This document shows, piece by piece, positions 43,751-52,005 of a stretch of 64,000 nt of DNA. The notes beneath the pieces were generated by a model, which was not told the origin of the DNA, made no database searches, and saw only the letters and a program-made list of their open reading frames with translations. Where the stretch lies: NCBI RefSeq assembly GCF_030709675.1, contig NZ_JAUZQD010000006.1, forward strand, positions 124,001 through 188,000, written 5' to 3'. Position 1 is the first letter of the stretch; each line of letters begins with the position of its first letter. The translations under genes were made by a program, and so were the position numbers. This DNA is from Symbioplanes lichenis. Lineage in GTDB: Bacteria > Actinomycetota > Actinomycetes > Mycobacteriales > Micromonosporaceae.

Positions 43751-44890
43751 TCAGCCGAAGATCGAGGCGACCCATTCCGGGTGGTCGATGAACGGGTTGC
43801 GGTTGTGCTGGTACGAGGCGTAGATCACCTGGTTGCGGTTGCGCTCGAAGGCGTCCGGCGGGTCCTGGGTGTTCCAGGCGAGCAGCTTGGAGAGGCGGCC
43901 GAGGCGGGGCGACGTGCCGTTGCTCACGGAGTCGTTGACCTCGAGGTCGGGCCACGCGTCGTCGCCCTGGTAACGGACGGCCATGTAGAAGATCATGCGC
44001 GCGACGTCGCCCTTGACGGCGTTGCGGGGTTCCCACGAGTCCGAGTCGGTGTAGTTGCCGGTGGCGCCGCTGACGGCCGTACCCCCGGTGTCGAAGTCCT
44101 TGTTGTCGCGCAGCGCGTTGACGGTGACGTCCTCGGGGCGCAGGTGGTGCAGGTCGGTGCCGGGCCCGTTGGCCGTACCGAAATCGCCGTGGGACTTCGC
44201 CCAGACGTGCTCGCGGTTCCAGTCGCCGCTGTCGCCGCCGTTGAGCGACTTCGAGCGGCTCAGTCCGGAGTAGAGCAGGATCACGTTGGACGAGTTGTTC
44301 GGGTCCTGATCGGTGACCTTCAGGGCGTTCCACACCGCGTCGTACGACAGGGTGGTCACGCCCGAGCTGATGATCGTGTGCAGCGCGGTCTTCAGCGCCG
44401 CCCCCGACTTGCCGCTCGCCGCCGCGTAATAGGCGTCGGTGCCCCCGGTCGGCGGCGGCGTGGTCGGCGTGGTGCTGCCGCCACCCGCGGTCATGGCCGT
44501 CGGGGATTTCAGGCCCGCATGCGAGAAGTACGCGGTGAGGGTGCCCGTGACGGTGATCCGGCCGGCCATCAGCCCGGGGTTGCTCAGCAGCCCGAAGGAC
44601 GACCGATAGGCGCTGGTCACCTGGATGTAGAGCATCGAGCCGGTGGCCGTCGTGCTCGCGCTGTCGGCGATTGCGATGGCGGTGTCGCCGGTGAAGTTGC
44701 TCGTCCGGACGGTGCTCGTGGCGGTGGGCTCGCCGACGACGTAGCCGGTGACCGTGCCCACGGCGCCGGTTTGGCTGCTGATGGCCTGGGCCACGGTCAG
44801 CGTGGCGGCCGCGTCCGAGGGCCGTGTGACGGTCAGGCCGAGGAGTGCCAGGACGGCGGTCAAGGGGACGAGCCAGAGGCGCCGGGACAT
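43751..44890 (-). CDS. Secreted endonuclease I-family nuclease with OB-fold-like N-domain
   Basis: The 379-residue protein has a signal peptide (LWLVPLTAVLALLGLTVTRPSDAAA), an N-terminal OB-fold-like domain (about 30-145, VAQAISSQTGAVGTVTGYVVG), a Thr/Pro linker and an endonuclease I domain with the metal-binding motif WNREHVWAKSHG and TDLHHLRP, then NAVKGDVARMIFYMAVRY. It should cut extracellular DNA or RNA nonspecifically to release nutrients. I chose the ATG at 44888-44890 because it precedes the signal peptide and has GGAGC upstream. Confidence 0.92.
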   Translation of the reverse strand: MSRRLWLVPLTAVLALLGLTVTRPSDAAATLTVAQAISSQTGAVGTVTGYVVGEPTATSTVRTSNFTGDTAIAIADSASTTATGSMLYIQVTSAYRSSFGLLSNPGLMAGRITVTGTLTAYFSHAGLKSPTAMTAGGGSTTPTTPPPTGGTDAYYAAASGKSGAALKTALHTIISSGVTTLSYDAVWNALKVTDQDPNNSSNVILLYSGLSRSKSLNGGDSGDWNREHVWAKSHGDFGTANGPGTDLHHLRPEDVTVNALRDNKDFDTGGTAVSGATGNYTDSDSWEPRNAVKGDVARMIFYMAVRYQGDDAWPDLEVNDSVSNGTSPRLGRLSKLLAWNTQDPPDAFERNRNQVIYASYQHNRNPFIDHPEWVASIFG

Positions 44891-44937
44891 CGCAGCTCCG
44901 TTCACCAGCGGGTATAGATGCCGGTGAGCATAAAGGC

Positions 44938-44985
44938 GGCCGGGGCCCGGCGTGGCCATATCAGCCACGTCATAAGGCCCCGGCC
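44938..44985 (-). terminator. Large hairpin after the cellulase gene
   Basis: GGCCGGGGCC (44938-44947) and GGCCCCGGCC (44976-44985) are perfect 10-base arms, and a second inner stem CGTGGC/GCCACG (44951-44956 with 44964-44969) extends the structure. It starts 10 bases after the cellulase stop (minus strand) and is followed by GCCTTTAT. Confidence 0.7.
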
Positions 44986-44994
44986 ATCAACAAT

Positions 44995-46476
44995 TCAGCT
45001 GGTCGGGAAGTTGTCCGCCGTACTGATGCGGCTCTTCAGCAGCTTGCCCGAGTCGGACAGGTTGCCGAACGCCCCGCTGGAGCAGGCGCCGGACTGCAGC
45101 GCCGCGGTGGCCTCCGCCTTGTCGGCCCACGACCAGTTCGCGTAGCTGATCTTCAGCTTGTCGAGCAGGTCGAGCCAGGTGGTGGTGCTGGCGGTGTCCA
45201 CGGAACCGTTGCCGTCCGCGCTGCCCGTGCCGAACTCGGTCACGAAGAGCGGCAGCTTCTGCGCGGCGGACTGCACCTCGGCGCGGTAGTTGTCCTTGTG
45301 CGACGCGGCGTAGAAGTGGAAGGCGTACATGATGTTCGTCGCCTTGACCGGGTTGGCGATGATCTCACTGGAGGACGAACCGTCGGAGACACCCAGCGAG
45401 GACCAGCCCCGGGTGCCGACGATGACCACGGCGTCCGGGTCGTTGGCCCGGATGACCGGGATGACCTGCTCGGCGTAGCTCTTGATGCCGGTCCAGCTGA
45501 CGCCGTTGGGCTCGTTGGCGATCTCGTAGATGACGTTCTTCTTGGCCGCGTTGCGGGCGCTCACCGCCGCGAAGAAGGTCTTGGCCCGCTCGAGGTTGTA
45601 GTTCGGGTCGCCGGGGTTGAGCGTGTGGAAGTCGACCAGCGCGTACATGCCGCGGGCCTCGGCCTGGTCGACCAGCGTGTTGACCTGGCTGGTGAAGCCG
45701 GCGGGGTTGGTCTCGTAGCCGCCCTCCTGCACGTACATGGCGATGCGGAACAGGTCGGCCTTCCAGTCCGTGGCGAGCGTGCCGAGCGCCGACGCGGTGT
45801 AGCAGTTCGGGAACCACTGCAGGCCGTGCGAGCTCATGCCGCGCAGCTGGATCGCCTGGCCGTACTGGTTGCACAGGTTGACGCCGCAGACGCTCAGCTG
45901 CCCGTTGATGCCGACCGGGGTGCCGGTGGCGGCGGTCTTCGACGGCGTCGGCGCGGCCGTCGTGGGCTTGGTCGTGGCCGGCACCGTCGTGGGAGCGGTG
46001 GTCGGCTTCGTCGTCGCCGGCGTCGTGACCGGCTTCGTGGCCGCCGGGGCCGTGGCCGCCGGGGTCGTCGTCGCCGGCGTGTTCACGACGCCGCAGTCCG
46101 CGCCGTTCACCTTGCAGGACGTGGGACGGCCGGTCCCGTTGACGACCATGCCGAACTCGGCCGACGCGCCGGCGCCGATCGACGCGTTCCACCCGGCGGG
46201 CGTGAACGTGTACGTGCCGCCGGACACCGCCTGCGTGGTGTTCCACGCGTTGACGACGGTCGTCCCGGCCGGGAAGGCGAGCTCCACGCGCCACGTGGAC
46301 AGGGTCTTCGAGGTGTCGTTCTTGACGACCACACTGGCCTGGTAGCCGGTGTTCCACGCGTTGGTGACGGTGAAGGCGGCGGTCTCCGCGGACGCCGGCA
46401 GCGCGATCAGCGCCACCGCCGAGGCCGCGGCGGCAACCGCGCCGGCCACGAGGAGTTTGAGCTTCTTACGGCGCAT
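44995..46476 (-). CDS. Secreted cellulase: CBM2 plus GH5
   Basis: This 493-residue protein has a signal peptide (RRKKLKLLVAGAVAAAASAVALIALPASA), a family 2 cellulose-binding module (about 30-130: VTNAWNTGYQASVVVKNDTS, TYTFTPAGWNASIGAGASAEFG), a Thr/Pro/Ala linker of about 60 residues, and a GH5 endoglucanase domain. The acid/base Glu is in YEIANEPNG and the nucleophile Glu in LFVTEFGTG. It cleaves cellulose outside the cell, giving cello-oligosaccharides that the 31-35 kb importer could take up. The ATG at 46474-46476 precedes the signal peptide. Confidence 0.95.
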   Translation of the reverse strand: MRRKKLKLLVAGAVAAAASAVALIALPASAETAAFTVTNAWNTGYQASVVVKNDTSKTLSTWRVELAFPAGTTVVNAWNTTQAVSGGTYTFTPAGWNASIGAGASAEFGMVVNGTGRPTSCKVNGADCGVVNTPATTTPAATAPAATKPVTTPATTKPTTAPTTVPATTKPTTAAPTPSKTAATGTPVGINGQLSVCGVNLCNQYGQAIQLRGMSSHGLQWFPNCYTASALGTLATDWKADLFRIAMYVQEGGYETNPAGFTSQVNTLVDQAEARGMYALVDFHTLNPGDPNYNLERAKTFFAAVSARNAAKKNVIYEIANEPNGVSWTGIKSYAEQVIPVIRANDPDAVVIVGTRGWSSLGVSDGSSSSEIIANPVKATNIMYAFHFYAASHKDNYRAEVQSAAQKLPLFVTEFGTGSADGNGSVDTASTTTWLDLLDKLKISYANWSWADKAEATAALQSGACSSGAFGNLSDSGKLLKSRISTADNFPTS

Positions 46477-46619
46477 CGAGCGAACTCCGTCGAGAAGAGG
46501 GGGGCAGGGCCCGGCGACTGTAACCACACCCCTCGCGACCAGGCAAAATAGCCTAAAACTTGGCTTAAATCGGGGCTCCGGGCAACCTTTGGCGGTTCGG
46601 CGGCCACCTAGGAGTCAGC
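46477..46619. promoter_or_regulatory. Cellulase upstream region
   Basis: The stretch holds an A+T-rich core with two small inverted repeats, AGGC-AAAATA-GCCT and AGCC-TAAAACTT-GGCT, sharing the GCC in the middle (about 46541-46565). The CebR palindrome known from streptomycete cellulase genes is not present. Confidence 0.4.
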
Positions 46620-47206
46620 GTGGGCGCAGTCGAATGGTGCCGCAGCGCCACCAGGTCCACGCCCTGCTGCCCGGCGGCCGGGCCCAGATCGAGCGCTGGC
46701 TCCCGGGCTTCACCGCCGAGGCCCTCGCCGCGGGCGCCACCCTGTCGATGCCCGCCGGGATCGAGGCCTGGGTCGACGAGGAACGCGCCGTCACCACGCC
46801 CAGCGCGATCCTGCTCAACGCGACCCGGCCCTTCCTCGAGGCCCACCTGCGCCGCCGCGCCCTCGCCCTGCCCGACGTCACGGCCACCACGGGCGCAGTG
46901 ACCCCCACCCGGCGCTCACCGCCGCCATCTCCCGCTGCTCCCCCACCTACCCCCGGCAGCACATCGGCGCGCTCAACGCCGTCGAGGACAACCGGAGGAC
47001 GGTGTTGCTGGCACGGCCAAGGCATGAGCTCGGCCGCGCTCCAGGCGTCGTGCCTGTCCGAGTACCTCTGCGGGCACCCCGACCTGACCGAGCCGGCCAC
47101 CGCCTTCTTCCGCCTCCAGGCCGCCCGGGCCGTCCTCACCAATCTCCGTCACCGCCGCGCCCCCGAGCCGGCCCTCCCCGGCCCCGTTCCCGCCCGCACC
47201 GCGTAA
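46620..47206 (+). pseudogene. Decayed FAD-dependent oxidoreductase
   Basis: Pieces of an FAD monooxygenase-like protein remain on the plus strand: VPQRHQVHALLPGGRAQIERWLPGFTAEALAAGA (the substrate-side region after the missing FAD motif), LNATRPFLEAHLRRRALALPDVT, a short piece TYPRQHIGALNAVEDNRRTVLLA in another frame, and the C-terminal HGQGMSSAALQASCLSEYL plus TAFFRLQAARAVL. The N-terminal Rossmann motif and two internal blocks are gone, and frames change at least twice, so it cannot encode a working enzyme. Confidence 0.75.
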
Positions 47207-47232
47207 GAGAGGACCAGCGGACCGTCCAGACG

Positions 47233-47930
47233 CTACTTCGCCCGGATGCCGTGGTAGTAGAGACGGCTGACGAAGTGGCGTTCGACGGCGTCGTAGACCC
47301 GCAGGGAGTAGCGGAAGTGGCGGCCGGACGCGAGAAACACGAGCAAGCCGTCGCGCAGGGGACCCAGCACGGTCCCCTGCGCGTGCGACGGCGGGCGCCA
47401 GGCGCGGGTGCTCCGGCCGCGCAGCGACGCCACGATGTTGCGGGCGGCCAGCTGAGCGCCGAAGTTGCGGGCGGTGGCGCGCAGGGGGTCGCTGGCGGCC
47501 ACGTCACCGACGGCCCAGAGTCCGGGGTGACCCGGCACGCTCAGGTCGGCCCCGACCGGGACGAAGCCGTCGGCGTCGAGCAGAGCGGAGGGCAGCCACT
47601 CCGTGTTGGGACTGGTCCGGCCGGTCGCCCACAGCACGAGCGCGGCCTCCGCCGGGGGCTGACCGGTGGTGAAGCGTACGGGTCCGGCGGAGGGGGCCAG
47701 GCCCGTCGCCGCGGACCGCCGCCCACGATCGCGATCGACCCGGCCGCCGCCCATCGCTCGGGACGGGCCAGCCGCAGGCCGGCGTCGCGGCCGCTGAGCC
47801 AGGACGGCGTGGTGGAGATGCCGACCAGGTCGAGGTGGCGATGCTGCCGGGCCAGCGCGATCGCGGCGATCAGCCCGGTGTCACCGAGCCCCGCGACGAC
47901 GACCCTGCTCCGATCCGCTGCCGCCGACAT
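47233..47930 (-). pseudogene. Decayed NDH-2-like pyridine nucleotide-disulfide oxidoreductase
   Basis: The start (VVVAGLGDTGLIAAIALARQHRHLDLVGISTTPSWLSGRDAGLRLARPERWAA) and a short AGSIAIVGGG piece are in one frame. The C-terminal region (VLWATGRTSPNTEWLP, LSVPGHPGLWAVGDVAASDPLRATARN) is in another. About 150 residues, including most of both nucleotide-binding cores, are missing. The remaining order is that of NADH dehydrogenase-like flavoproteins. It is next to, and convergent with, the other decayed flavoprotein. Confidence 0.78.
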
Positions 47931-47985
47931 AGTTGACCATCATTTCGCATCGGGCACCGGCGCGGGCTTGCGGGTGGGCGCGTAC

Positions 47986-48774
47986 TCAGGCGACGCCGGT
48001 GAGGTTGGCCGCGGCGACGGTGACGAGGCCGGCGCCGAGGAGGGTGACGCCGGTGGCGGCGAGGACGGGGGTGATGCGGCCGGCCAGGTGGAGGGCGCCG
48101 AGGGAACGGGCGCTGCGGGTGACCAGGGTGCTGCCGGCGACCGCGAGCACGCCGACGGTGAAGAGGACGACGGCCATGCCGAGGCCGAAGGTCAGGACCA
48201 GGAGGAGGGCGAAGGCGCCGCGGCCCAGGAAGAGGCCGGTGGCCAGCACGAGGAAGGCCGCCGGGGACGGGGTGAGGCCGCCGGAGATGCCGAGCAGCAG
48301 CAGCCCGGGGCGCTTCGATGGTTCATGCCCATGGCCGCCGTCATGAGAGTGGTCGTGCGAGTGGCCGCCATGAGAGCCGTGCGAGTGGGAATGGCTGCCG
48401 TGCGAGGAAAACAGGTGGCGGCGGAGCATCCAGATGCCGGTGCCCAGCACGAGCAGCCCGGCGGCGATCTGCAGCCACGTGGTCAGTGCCTCGAGGCCGA
48501 TGTGGTCGGACAGCGACAGGAACGTCCACGCCACCCCGATCACCAGCACCGACACCGTGTGCATGACGGCGACCGACCCGCCGAGCCACGCGGCGTCGCG
48601 GACGCGGCCCTTCGAGCCGGCGAGGTAGGCCGCCGCCAGCGTCTTGCCGTGCCCGGGGGCCAGGGCGTGACCGGCGCCCGCGACGAAGGCGAGGAGGAAG
48701 GCGAGCGGGGTGACGCCCGGGGTGTGGACCAGGTCCTGCATGCGGTCCGAGGCGGAAGTGACGAAGTCCATCAT
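47986..48774 (-). CDS. NicO/RcnA-family nickel-cobalt transporter
   Basis: The 262-residue membrane protein has six hydrophobic segments and the family motif GAGHALAPGHGKTLAAAYLAG. A His-rich cytoplasmic loop of about 30 residues (GSHSHSHGSHGGHSHDHSHD) follows the third segment and should bind Ni, Co or a similar metal. RcnA-type members export metal, others import it; direction cannot be told. The ATG overlaps the stop of the preceding secreted protein gene by 4 bases (ATGA), so the two are made together. Confidence 0.88.
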   Translation of the reverse strand: MMDFVTSASDRMQDLVHTPGVTPLAFLLAFVAGAGHALAPGHGKTLAAAYLAGSKGRVRDAAWLGGSVAVMHTVSVLVIGVAWTFLSLSDHIGLEALTTWLQIAAGLLVLGTGIWMLRRHLFSSHGSHSHSHGSHGGHSHDHSHDGGHGHEPSKRPGLLLLGISGGLTPSPAAFLVLATGLFLGRGAFALLLVLTFGLGMAVVLFTVGVLAVAGSTLVTRSARSLGALHLAGRITPVLAATGVTLLGAGLVTVAAANLTGVA

Positions 48775-49454
48775 GCTGCTACTCGCTGCCTGCGCAGCCG
48801 GCGCGCCACGAGGACGGCACCGGCGATCGTGAGAAGGAGGACGCCGGCCACCGCGGCCAGCTGGAGAAAGGCGCTGCGGGCGAGGCCCGGGCCGGCCGGC
48901 GTGGCGGTCGCTGTCCAGGTGTGGGTCTCGGTGCGGCCGTCGTACACGGCGCGTTGGCCGTCCGGGCCCGTCGCCAGGGTGCGGTAGGCCGGGTTGAGGT
49001 CGGTGAGCATCCGGACCCCGACCCCGGCCGCGGTGACCGGGCCGGGGCACGTGAAGTCGGCGGTGGCTCCCTTGAGGGCCAGGGCGAGCACCGGCTCGAC
49101 CACGCCGGTGCACGGGCGTACCCCGTCAGTCACCGTGATGCGCTCGAGCAGATAGCCGGAGAACGTGGCGGAACCACCCACGACGCCGGGGTCCGTGTAG
49201 ACGTGGTCGACGGTGCCGTCGGCGTGCAGGCGGTGCGCCGGGAGCAGGCCGAGCGACACGCCGAGGGCGGTCAGGTCGTCGGGCCCGCCGACGCGCCACC
49301 GCACGTGGACGATCTCGGGGCGCTGCTGGTCGAACGTGACGGCGACGGTCTGCGGGTCGCCGAAGGGGTGGGCCGCGGCGGGCCCGGCCGGAAGGACCGC
49401 GGCGCCGGTGACCAGGGCCGTGGCCACCAGCGCGCGGAGGATGAGCGATACCAC
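48771..49454 (-). CDS. Secreted single-pass protein coupled to the NicO transporter
   Basis: This 227-residue protein has a signal peptide ending near PAAAHPFGD, so the mature N-terminus would begin with His (AHPFGDPQTVAVTF). A beta-rich extracellular domain with two Cys (RPCTGVV and ADFTCPG) is followed by one membrane helix and a basic tail. Proteins with this layout commonly precede NicO transporters in actinomycetes. The N-terminal His may help bind metal; that is my inference. It starts with GTG. Confidence 0.7.
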   Translation of the reverse strand: MVSLILRALVATALVTGAAVLPAGPAAAHPFGDPQTVAVTFDQQRPEIVHVRWRVGGPDDLTALGVSLGLLPAHRLHADGTVDHVYTDPGVVGGSATFSGYLLERITVTDGVRPCTGVVEPVLALALKGATADFTCPGPVTAAGVGVRMLTDLNPAYRTLATGPDGQRAVYDGRTETHTWTATATPAGPGLARSAFLQLAAVAGVLLLTIAGAVLVARRLRRQRVAA

Positions 49455-49505
49455 GGACGGAGTCTGCGGGCCCTTGATGATCTTGGAGGAAGCCTCAGGT
49501 GAACA

Positions 49506-50030
49506 TCAGGCGTCGGTCAGCGGCCGCAGCTCGTCGGCGTAGCTGACCGACTTGCGGCGCAGCACCCCGCCCGCGCTGATGGAATACTGCCCCATGCGCC
49601 AGAGCGGCGGCGAATAGGCGTGGATCGACACCGACCCGTCGACCGCGCCACCCATGCGGTGAATGTGCTCGGGTCCGAAGGCGAAGACCCGGCCCGCCCC
49701 CACCGTACGGGACACCGCCTCGCTCCCCATCCGCGGCGTGGCCTCGGTCACGGCGCCCCGGGTCACCGCCACGGCACCGCTCGACACGTCGTGGTCGTGC
49801 CAGCCGGTGTCGTCCTCGACGTTCCAGCACAGCACCCAGACGTCGATGTCGCCGTCGCGATAGAGCGACGCGTAGTGCCGCTTGCCGGTGTCGTGCCGCA
49901 CCAGCGACTCCCACACCTCGGGGCGCTGGGCGAGCTCGGCGACCCACGCGTGCAGCTCCTGGGGCGACAGGACGCGACCGGGGAGGGCGGGCAGGGACGC
50001 GGGGTCGGTGACCGCCACGGTGTCGTTCAT
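49506..50030 (-). CDS. Cysteine dioxygenase-type cupin
   Basis: The 174-residue cupin has the CDO_I pattern: WNVEDDTGWHDHDVSSGAVAVTRG with the two metal His, and FGPEHIHRM with the third His. It converts cysteine (or a related thiol such as mercaptopropionate) to the sulfinic acid with O2 and Fe(II). It overlaps the upstream amidohydrolase by 4 bases (ATGA), so both are expressed together under the double LacI operator. That pairing suggests a specific thiol or amide catabolic pathway. Confidence 0.85.
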   Translation of the reverse strand: MNDTVAVTDPASLPALPGRVLSPQELHAWVAELAQRPEVWESLVRHDTGKRHYASLYRDGDIDVWVLCWNVEDDTGWHDHDVSSGAVAVTRGAVTEATPRMGSEAVSRTVGAGRVFAFGPEHIHRMGGAVDGSVSIHAYSPPLWRMGQYSISAGGVLRRKSVSYADELRPLTDA

Positions 50031-50911
50031 CTCGGGTCTCCGTACAGCAAATGGCGGGGGTTGGCGGTGAAGACGGCATGTGTGAACGCGGCGCCGAAGT
50101 CGCACTCCAGACGCGACGCGTAGGGCTTGTCCGAGCCGTGCACGATCGGGTCCACGCCGACGACGCGGACGAGGGCGTCGACCGCGCGCGGGCCGTAGGA
50201 CGAGGTCTCGTAGTAGACGTACGGGTCGAGGGGGCCGAGGGCGCCGCCGCGCGCGGTGAGCCGCTCGTGGTGCAGGGGAGCCAGCCCGGCGAGGGCCACG
50301 AAGGCGATGCGCAGCCTGGGGTGTTGCCGGCGGCCCGCGATGTGCCAGGCCAGCCAGGACTGGTGCAGCTGCGACACGTACGGCACGAGGGCCGGCCACC
50401 ACCCGGGCAGGCCGGGGTCGCACGCCGGCGCCGGGCCGGGATGGATCAGGACCGGCTTGCCCGCCGCCTCGGCCGCGGCCAGCACCGGCCCGCTGCGCTC
50501 GATGTCCACGGGGCAGGTCAGCGCGGTCGCGGGCAGCTGGAGACCGGCGATGCGATCCTCGCTGAGCGTCTTCGTGAGCGCGTCGACGTCGGGCTCGGTG
50601 ACCGATGCCGCCGCCCACACCCGGAACGGGTCGCCCAGCTCGAGCGCGCTCTCGTGCCAGATGTCGATCAGCTCGGCGCCCTCGTCGCCGGGCAGGTGCT
50701 CGATGCCGAGCGGGCTCGACAGCGACACCACGACCTCGTCGAGCTCGTCCCGCCGCCGCCGGTCGACGTCGTGCGCGGCGGGATCGACCTCATAGGGCGG
50801 CTCGCCGGCCAGATGCAAGGTCCACCCTCGCAGGTACGGGAACGAGCTGCGCCGCCGCAGCGCCTCCACCAGCCGCGGGGGCCACAGGTGCTGATGACAG
50901 TCGACCAGCAT
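50027..50911 (-). CDS. Amidohydrolase-2 family metal-dependent hydrolase
   Basis: The 294-residue protein starts MLVDCHQHLWPPRL, with the His-x-His metal site at the first strand of the TIM barrel, and carries the later conserved elements PVLIHPGP, a His-rich middle (LHQSWLAWHIAGRRQHPRLRIAFVALAG) and VHGSDKPYA (Asp). The substrate may be a lactone, amide or carboxylated ring. The ATG at 50909-50911 has GGAGG five bases before it. It is the first gene of the operon facing the divergent LacI regulator. Confidence 0.85.
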   Translation of the reverse strand: MLVDCHQHLWPPRLVEALRRRSSFPYLRGWTLHLAGEPPYEVDPAAHDVDRRRRDELDEVVVSLSSPLGIEHLPGDEGAELIDIWHESALELGDPFRVWAAASVTEPDVDALTKTLSEDRIAGLQLPATALTCPVDIERSGPVLAAAEAAGKPVLIHPGPAPACDPGLPGWWPALVPYVSQLHQSWLAWHIAGRRQHPRLRIAFVALAGLAPLHHERLTARGGALGPLDPYVYYETSSYGPRAVDALVRVVGVDPIVHGSDKPYASRLECDFGAAFTHAVFTANPRHLLYGDPR

Positions 50912-50930
50912 CTCGACCTCCGAGCCGTAG

Positions 50931-50968
50931 GGAAGCGCTTCACTCAATGCATCGAGTGAAGCGCTTCC
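50931..50968. promoter_or_regulatory. Double LacI operator arranged as a large palindrome
   Basis: GGAAGCGCTTCACTC (50931-50945) and GAGTGAAGCGCTTCC (50954-50968) are perfect 15-base inverted arms around an 8-base centre. Each arm itself contains the palindrome GAAGCGCTTC with the central CG typical for LacI proteins. The two operator centres are 26 bases apart. The element lies between the divergent amidohydrolase and LacI genes. Confidence 0.88.
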
Positions 50969-50991
50969 GTTCCGGAAAAGCAAGCCGGTGT

Positions 50992-50997
50992 TAGTCT
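50992..50997 (+). promoter_or_regulatory. -10 hexamer for leaderless lacI transcript
   Basis: TAGTCT fits TAnnnT and is separated from the GTG start by exactly six bases (CGGCGA). No ribosome binding site is present. Confidence 0.6.
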
Positions 50998-51003
50998 CGG
51001 CGA

Positions 51004-52005
51004 GTGGCAGGTCAGCAGCGGCGCCGGACGCTTCAGGACCTGGCCAGTGCGGCGGGGCTCTCCCTCGCGGCGACGTCCTACGCGTTGCGGGGCAAGCGCG
51101 GGTCCCCGGCGACGATCCGGCGGGTGCGCGAGCTGGCCGACGAGCTCGGCTACACGGTCGACCCCATCGCGCGGGCCCTGGCCAGCGGGCGCACGGGCGC
51201 CGTCGGGGTCAGCGGCTCCCTGCGCGACCTGTGGCAGCAGGAGCTGTCCGTCATGCTCACCCGCGAGCTGCGCCGGCACGGCCGCAACGCCACGATCGCC
51301 GACGCGGACGCCGACCCCGGGCGCGAGCGGCTCATCGTCGAGCAGTTCGCGGCGCAGCGCGTCGACGGGGCGCTCGTGTCGCCGGTCGACCCCTCCGCCG
51401 CGTACTGGCAGATGCTCGGGCCCGAGGTCGCGGTAGTGTCCATCGGGGACGCGCTGACCACACGGCCCGGGTCCGGCAGCGTGCTCTTCGACAACGCGTA
51501 CGGGGTGACGACCGCCCTCGAACATCTGGCCCGCCTGGGTCACCGCCGCATCGGCCTGCTCTGCCCGGCGCTGCCGTCCACGCCCGGCCGCCCGGCCCAG
51601 CTGCTCGCGGAGGAGATCGCCGCGAAGCTCGGCGTCGGGCTGGTCGCCGTCGCCGCCCCGGCCGCCACCACCGACGCGATCGACGTGGCCGCCGGCCTGA
51701 TCACCGGCGCGGAGCGCCCGTCGGCCGTCTTCTGCCTCAGCGACTCGCTGGCCTTCGCCGTCTACCGCGCCGCCCGCCACGCGGGCGTGCGCATCCCGGG
51801 CGACCTGTCGGTCATCGGCTACGACGACCACCAGCTGGCCGTCCTCGTCGACCCGGGCCTCACCACGCTGGCCTGGGACGAGGACGCCATCGTCGAGGCG
51901 GCCGTCAATCAGCTCACCGGCCTGCTGGACGGGCCGGTCCCGAGCCCGCCGCCGTTCCGTCCCGATCTGGTCGTGCGCGGCTCGACCAGCCCGCCGTCCG
52001 CTTAG
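51004..52005 (+). CDS. LacI-family regulator of the amidohydrolase-dioxygenase operon
   Basis: This 333-residue regulator has the helix-turn-helix TLQDLASAAGLSLAATSYALRGKRGSPATIRRV with hinge IARALASGRT, and a ligand-binding domain (VGVSGSL, VLFDNAYGVTTALEHLARLGHRRIGLL, VFCLSDSLAFAVYRAA, VIGYDDHQLAVLVDPGLTTL). It is divergent from the amidohydrolase operon over a strong double operator. Its TAG stop and the TAA stop of the convergent aromatic-lyase homologue share two bases (CTTAG). Confidence 0.93.
   Translation: MAGQQRRRTLQDLASAAGLSLAATSYALRGKRGSPATIRRVRELADELGYTVDPIARALASGRTGAVGVSGSLRDLWQQELSVMLTRELRRHGRNATIADADADPGRERLIVEQFAAQRVDGALVSPVDPSAAYWQMLGPEVAVVSIGDALTTRPGSGSVLFDNAYGVTTALEHLARLGHRRIGLLCPALPSTPGRPAQLLAEEIAAKLGVGLVAVAAPAATTDAIDVAAGLITGAERPSAVFCLSDSLAFAVYRAARHAGVRIPGDLSVIGYDDHQLAVLVDPGLTTLAWDEDAIVEAAVNQLTGLLDGPVPSPPPFRPDLVVRGSTSPPSA

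Noticed and set aside
42005..44917. 970-codon plus-strand frame opposite the CHAT and nuclease genes
   Set aside because: Low-complexity translation with no motif; both genes on the minus strand have clear domains and codon bias.
46541..46565. CebR-type operator before the cellulase
   Set aside because: The known TGGGAGCGCTCCCA palindrome is absent; only short unrelated inverted repeats are seen.
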